Source of the DNA: Dialister sp. CAG:486
GTDB lineage: Bacteria; Bacillota; Negativicutes; Veillonellales; Dialisteraceae
Reading direction: 5' to 3'
DNA length: 7,441 nucleotides
Assembly (NCBI GenBank): GCA_000434475.1
Contig: FR879534.1
Span: 1-7,441, forward strand
Shown: positions 4,875 to 7,441 of the stretch, piece by piece
Layout: each line of letters starts with the position of its first letter
Position numbering within the stretch: position 1 is the stretch's first letter
Position numbers and translations under genes: made by a program
The notes under the pieces: model-generated
Told to the model about the DNA's origin: nothing
The model's input: the letters and a program-made list of their open reading frames with translations, nothing else
Databases searched by the model: none

Positions 4875-6281
4875 TCACAACTCACTAAAGAGCGGTGAGT
4901 ACATCATGAAGAGGGTACAGGTGGTGATCGTGGTGGCGAGTGTGATCAGAGTGAGGAGGAGGCCATACTTGATCTGCTGCGCGGCATCGAGTCCGTGACC
5001 GATGGGGATGGCGCGGGTGGAGATCGGAAGGACGTAGGCGCAGTTTGCGGCGACGATGCTGCCAAGGATGTAAGGGATGGGATTCACGCCCAGGGCTTTC
5101 GTAAGGCCGGTGACGACGGGGATGGAGATGGAGGCGGCTGCGGTATTGCTCGAGAGCTCGGAGAGGAAGGTGGCAAAGCCGCAGGAGATCGCCATGATGG
5201 AGAGGCTGCCGGAAAGATGCATGGCGGCGATGAGGGTGGCGAGCTGCTCGATTGCGCCGGTCTCGATGACGAGGCAGCCCAGGGCGAGGCCGGAGGCAAA
5301 GAGGCAGATCATGCCCCACATGATGTGCGACTCGGCGTATTTCCATGTGAGCATCGGATGGCCTGTCTCATCCTTCAGGAAGAACATGAATAGACCGAGG
5401 GTGAGGAAGATGTAGGCAGGCTTCCAGCCGGGGAGCAGGTCGGCGAAGGCAGGGCGGGCGAAGGCAAGGATGGTCGCGGAAAGGAAGAGGATGAGGCCGA
5501 TCCATTCGCCTTTCTTCAGCGGGCCGAAGGACTTGTACATGTCCTGAAAGTAGCTTCGTGTACCCTTCATCTCTTTCACGGGGACGGGGATCGCCCACAG
5601 GAAGAGAAGGTTCACGAAGAAAATGATCGCAAGCAGCGGGAGGAAGCGGATGACCCAGTCATAGTACATGAATTCGCGTCCCGTGAGCTGCTCAATGTAG
5701 GAGACAGCAACGAGATTGGCAGATGAGCCGATCGGCGAGCCGAAGCCGCCGATGCCGCTTCCCCAGCCGATGGAGAGAAGGATGGGAAGGGCGAGACGGC
5801 TCTTTGTGATGTCCTTTTCGCCGACGAAGTGGAGCATGGCAACGGCGATGGGGCAGAAGATGGCAGCGACGACGACATTCGGCAGGAAGACGGAGAGCAG
5901 GGTCGAGGCGAGGAACCAGACAAAGATCTGGTTCTTCATCGAGGTGCCGATGCAGCAGAGCGTCTTGACGGAGATCCTTCGATCAAGTCCTGTGGTCGTC
6001 CATGTAAGGCAGATGAGATCGGAGCCTAAGAGCAGGACGGCGATCTCGGAGAAGTACTGGCTGAGGACGTGGCCTTCGGGGATCAGATCAAAGAAGGAAT
6101 CCACCAGAATGGGGATGAAGGCGGTGACGTAAATGGAAACGGGGCGGAGGATCCACCATAGCGCCATCCAGACGGCAGTGCCGATCGCAAAGGATTGCGT
6201 AGGCGTGAAGGTGCCTGTAAGTGCAAAGGCGGTGAATGCAAAGCTGGCAGGGCCGGCGAGGATTTCGAGTATATTTTTCAT
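4875..6281 (-). CDS. DASS/SLC13-family anion (dicarboxylate) transporter
   Basis: This 468-residue polytopic membrane protein is recognised as a divalent anion:sodium symporter-type carrier (SLC13, CitT/TtdT/INDY relatives). These move succinate, citrate, tartrate or similar anions by sodium symport or by exchange. The internal two-fold repeat of the family is visible. The second hairpin has the signature SSNTAAASISIP (377-388) and is followed by ANCAYVLPISTRAIPIG (412-428). In the first half the matching pieces are FLPNVVVAAIFCPIA (132-146) and GGFGSPIGSSANL (178-190), so the first SNT reads P-N-V. Substrate and coupling ion cannot be fixed from sequence. The start at 6281 has AAGGAGGT on the minus strand (6285-6292), only 4 nt between GGAGG and ATG. 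The gene is divergent from lysR, which is its likely regulator. Confidence 0.92.
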   Translation of the reverse strand: MKNILEILAGPASFAFTAFALTGTFTPTQSFAIGTAVWMALWWILRPVSIYVTAFIPILVDSFFDLIPEGHVLSQYFSEIAVLLLGSDLICLTWTTTGLDRRISVKTLCCIGTSMKNQIFVWFLASTLLSVFLPNVVVAAIFCPIAVAMLHFVGEKDITKSRLALPILLSIGWGSGIGGFGSPIGSSANLVAVSYIEQLTGREFMYYDWVIRFLPLLAIIFFVNLLFLWAIPVPVKEMKGTRSYFQDMYKSFGPLKKGEWIGLILFLSATILAFARPAFADLLPGWKPAYIFLTLGLFMFFLKDETGHPMLTWKYAESHIMWGMICLFASGLALGCLVIETGAIEQLATLIAAMHLSGSLSIMAISCGFATFLSELSSNTAAASISIPVVTGLTKALGVNPIPYILGSIVAANCAYVLPISTRAIPIGHGLDAAQQIKYGLLLTLITLATTITTCTLFMMYSPLFSEL

Positions 6282-6339
6282 GAGACCTCCTTGGGGAAAA
6301 CGGGGCGGCGCGAAGCCTTCGGGATCGTTTTCTTTCTCT

Positions 6340-6381
6340 ATTATAGGATGCTATACTATAAAAGAAAAACTGTTATATAAC
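6340..6381. promoter_or_regulatory. Overlapping divergent promoters and palindromes, DASS/lysR
   Basis: On the minus strand TATAAT (6345 to 6340) is a perfect -10 for the transporter gene. On the plus strand TGCTATACT (6349-6357) is an extended -10 for lysR. The palindrome TATAG-GATG-CTATA (6342-6355) overlaps both, so a protein bound there could control both directions. A second perfect palindrome, GTTATATAAC, lies at 6372-6381, near the expected -35 side of the transporter promoter. LysR-type regulators typically bind dyads in such divergent spacers; assigning these sites to this regulator is inference. The -35 matches are weak on both strands. Confidence 0.55.
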
Positions 6382-6426
6382 GTACCAAGTACAGGGGAAT
6401 GCCTGTGCTATGAAGGAGGAGATCCG

Positions 6427-7341
6427 ATGAATTTTTTGACGATACACTACTTCCTGACGCTGGTCGAAGAGCGGAATTTTACGCGGGCCGCAGAGCGGCT
6501 GCATGTGACGCAGCAGACGCTTTCGGGGCATATCGCGATGGTAGAGAGGGAGGTGGGGATGAAGCTCTTCATCCGTCATGTGCCGCTCGAGCTGACGGAT
6601 GGGGGCGAGGTATTTTATCGCTACGCGCGTATATTCCAGCGCAATGAACTGGCATTTCGCCGTGAGCTTTCGGATGTGTCAGGAAGTGAGAGCGGAGTGC
6701 TTCGCATCGGTGTCGCGCCCGCCCGCGGCGAGGTCCTGCTGCCGCCCTTGCTCGAAGTCTTTCACCGTCGGTATCCACGCGTGCGCATCGTTCTTTGTGA
6801 AATGGCGAATGCAATGATCTGGAAAGCGCTGGAACGGGAGGAGATCGATCTGGCGTTGGCGCGATGGGAAGAGGAGCTGCCCGGTGTCTCGCTCTATCCC
6901 TATCAGGAGGAGGAGATCGTGCTTCTTCTTTCCGCCGATCTGTATCAGCGCCTGCCGGGGACGGAGGAAGAGAGATCACGCGTTCTCTCTGCGCCGCAAA
7001 AGGAGCTGCCTGTTTTTTTGGAGCCATGTGATTTTCTTCTGAACAGCGAGGGGGATATCGCCGGACGTCTGGCGAGGAAGCTTTTCCGTGAGGCCAGCTT
7101 CGCTCCGCGCGTGGCGGCGGAGTCTGAGCATATGGCAACGATGCTCCGGCTCTGCCTGCGGGGACTGGGGGCGTATTTCTGCCCGAAAAACTTGGCCGAG
7201 GCCATGCTTGCCCCGTCGGATATGCAAAAACTCCACCAGATCGCTTTCACGGAAGGGAAATATATGATTTCCTTCGCGTGCCATGAAAGCTCGCATCGGT
7301 GGAGTATGATAGAGAATTTTTTGAAAATAGCAGGAAAGTAG
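6427..7341 (+). CDS. LysR-type transcriptional regulator
   Basis: This 304-residue DNA-binding regulator has the standard LTTR length. The winged helix-turn-helix lies at residues 1-60: FTRAAERLHVTQQTLSGHI (18-36), then the linker ending in LELTDGGEVF. A periplasmic-binding-protein-like effector domain starts at GVLRIGVAP (90-98) and contains the family's YPRVRIVL (116-123) and IDLALAR (140-146). The open frame extends upstream to 6133, but ATG 6427 is chosen because the HTH then starts at the normal position and AAGGAGGAG (6413-6421) gives a 7-nt spacer. The divergent arrangement with the transporter gene suggests it controls that gene and itself. The co-inducer is unknown; a transported dicarboxylate is a reasonable guess. 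It ends 3 bp before a strong terminator, so nothing is cotranscribed downstream. Confidence 0.94.
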   Translation: MNFLTIHYFLTLVEERNFTRAAERLHVTQQTLSGHIAMVEREVGMKLFIRHVPLELTDGGEVFYRYARIFQRNELAFRRELSDVSGSESGVLRIGVAPARGEVLLPPLLEVFHRRYPRVRIVLCEMANAMIWKALEREEIDLALARWEEELPGVSLYPYQEEEIVLLLSADLYQRLPGTEEERSRVLSAPQKELPVFLEPCDFLLNSEGDIAGRLARKLFREASFAPRVAAESEHMATMLRLCLRGLGAYFCPKNLAEAMLAPSDMQKLHQIAFTEGKYMISFACHESSHRWSMIENFLKIAGK

Positions 7342-7344
7342 GGG

Positions 7345-7382
7345 AAAACGGCAAAGGGGATGCACAGCCCCTTTGCCGTTTT
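7345..7382 (+). terminator. Bidirectional intrinsic terminator after lysR
   Basis: A perfect 15-bp stem, AAAACGGCAAAGGGG (7345-7359) with its complement at 7368-7382, encloses an 8-nt loop. It begins 3 bp after the lysR stop codon and ends in four T. The A-tract on the left arm makes it usable from either direction. Confidence 0.94.
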
Positions 7383-7392
7383 GCTTTCATTT

Positions 7393-7427
7393 GGTTCAGG
7401 GTTCAGGGTTCAGGGTTCAAGGTTCAG
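7393..7427 (+). repeat. Near-perfect GGTTCAG heptamer array after lysR
   Basis: Five contiguous 7-bp units, GGTTCAG x3, GGTTCAA, GGTTCAG, begin 10 bp beyond the lysR terminator. This is the cleanest array of the GGTTCAG family in the window and has the same orientation relative to its gene as the array after mnmA. The last 14 bp of the window are not part of the array and show nothing recognisable. Confidence 0.93.
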
Positions 7428-7441
7428 GGCTCTCGTGGCGG

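Noticed and set aside
4885..6132. Several open frames on both strands within the DASS transporter gene
   Set aside because: Low-complexity shadows (runs of His/Arg, Ser/Pro or Gly/Asp/Glu) of the real minus-strand gene.
6133..6426. N-terminal extension of the LysR open frame
   Set aside because: It overlaps the divergent transporter gene and its promoter. ATG 6427 has a strong SD and starts the HTH at the usual position.

Overview
The window looks like chromosomal DNA of an anaerobic, fairly GC-rich Firmicute. A member of the Negativicutes (Dialister/Megasphaera-like) fits best: strong Shine-Dalgarno sites, a DcuB-type C4-dicarboxylate exchanger, and many short interspersed repeats. No phylogenetic search was possible, so this placement is tentative. 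There are five convincing protein genes and no rRNA, tRNA, CRISPR array or complete insertion sequence.

Layout. Positions 1-391 hold an extended -10 promoter and a roughly 300-nt untranslated leader with a 41-bp tandem duplication. mnmA (tRNA 2-thiouridylase) runs 392-1450 (+) and ends in a perfect bidirectional hairpin terminator. Positions 1451-2067 are a gene-free repeat nest: a heptamer array, a 165-bp full-length palindrome lying inside an older split repeat, a 134-bp hairpin-pair element, and a second heptamer array. A crotonase-family gene follows at 2068-2865 (-), with a stray terminal inverted repeat of the 165-bp palindrome in its 5' leader. The divergent spacer 2866-3253 holds promoters, a possible small inverted-repeat element, and an ATGCAT dyad around the dcuB promoter. 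dcuB is at 3254-4594 (+), followed by a terminator and a long composite heptamer block. A DASS/SLC13-type anion transporter lies at 4875-6281 (-), divergent from a LysR-type regulator at 6427-7341 (+). The window ends in a perfect terminator and another heptamer array.

How the genes work together. dcuB and the DASS transporter both belong to families that move C4-dicarboxylates, suggesting a small dicarboxylate uptake/exchange locus. The LysR-type protein is the obvious candidate regulator of the DASS gene, since the two share a 145-bp divergent promoter region. mnmA is a housekeeping tRNA-modification gene. The crotonase stands alone, so its pathway cannot be read from context.

The most unusual feature is architectural. 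All five gene 3' ends are bordered by arrays of 7-bp tandem repeats, starting 5-11 bp after the terminator hairpin or lying 6-9 bp from the stop codon, while no 5' region has one. Where the unit is the same, its orientation follows the direction of the adjacent gene, so each convergent gene pair is framed by inverted heptamer arrays.
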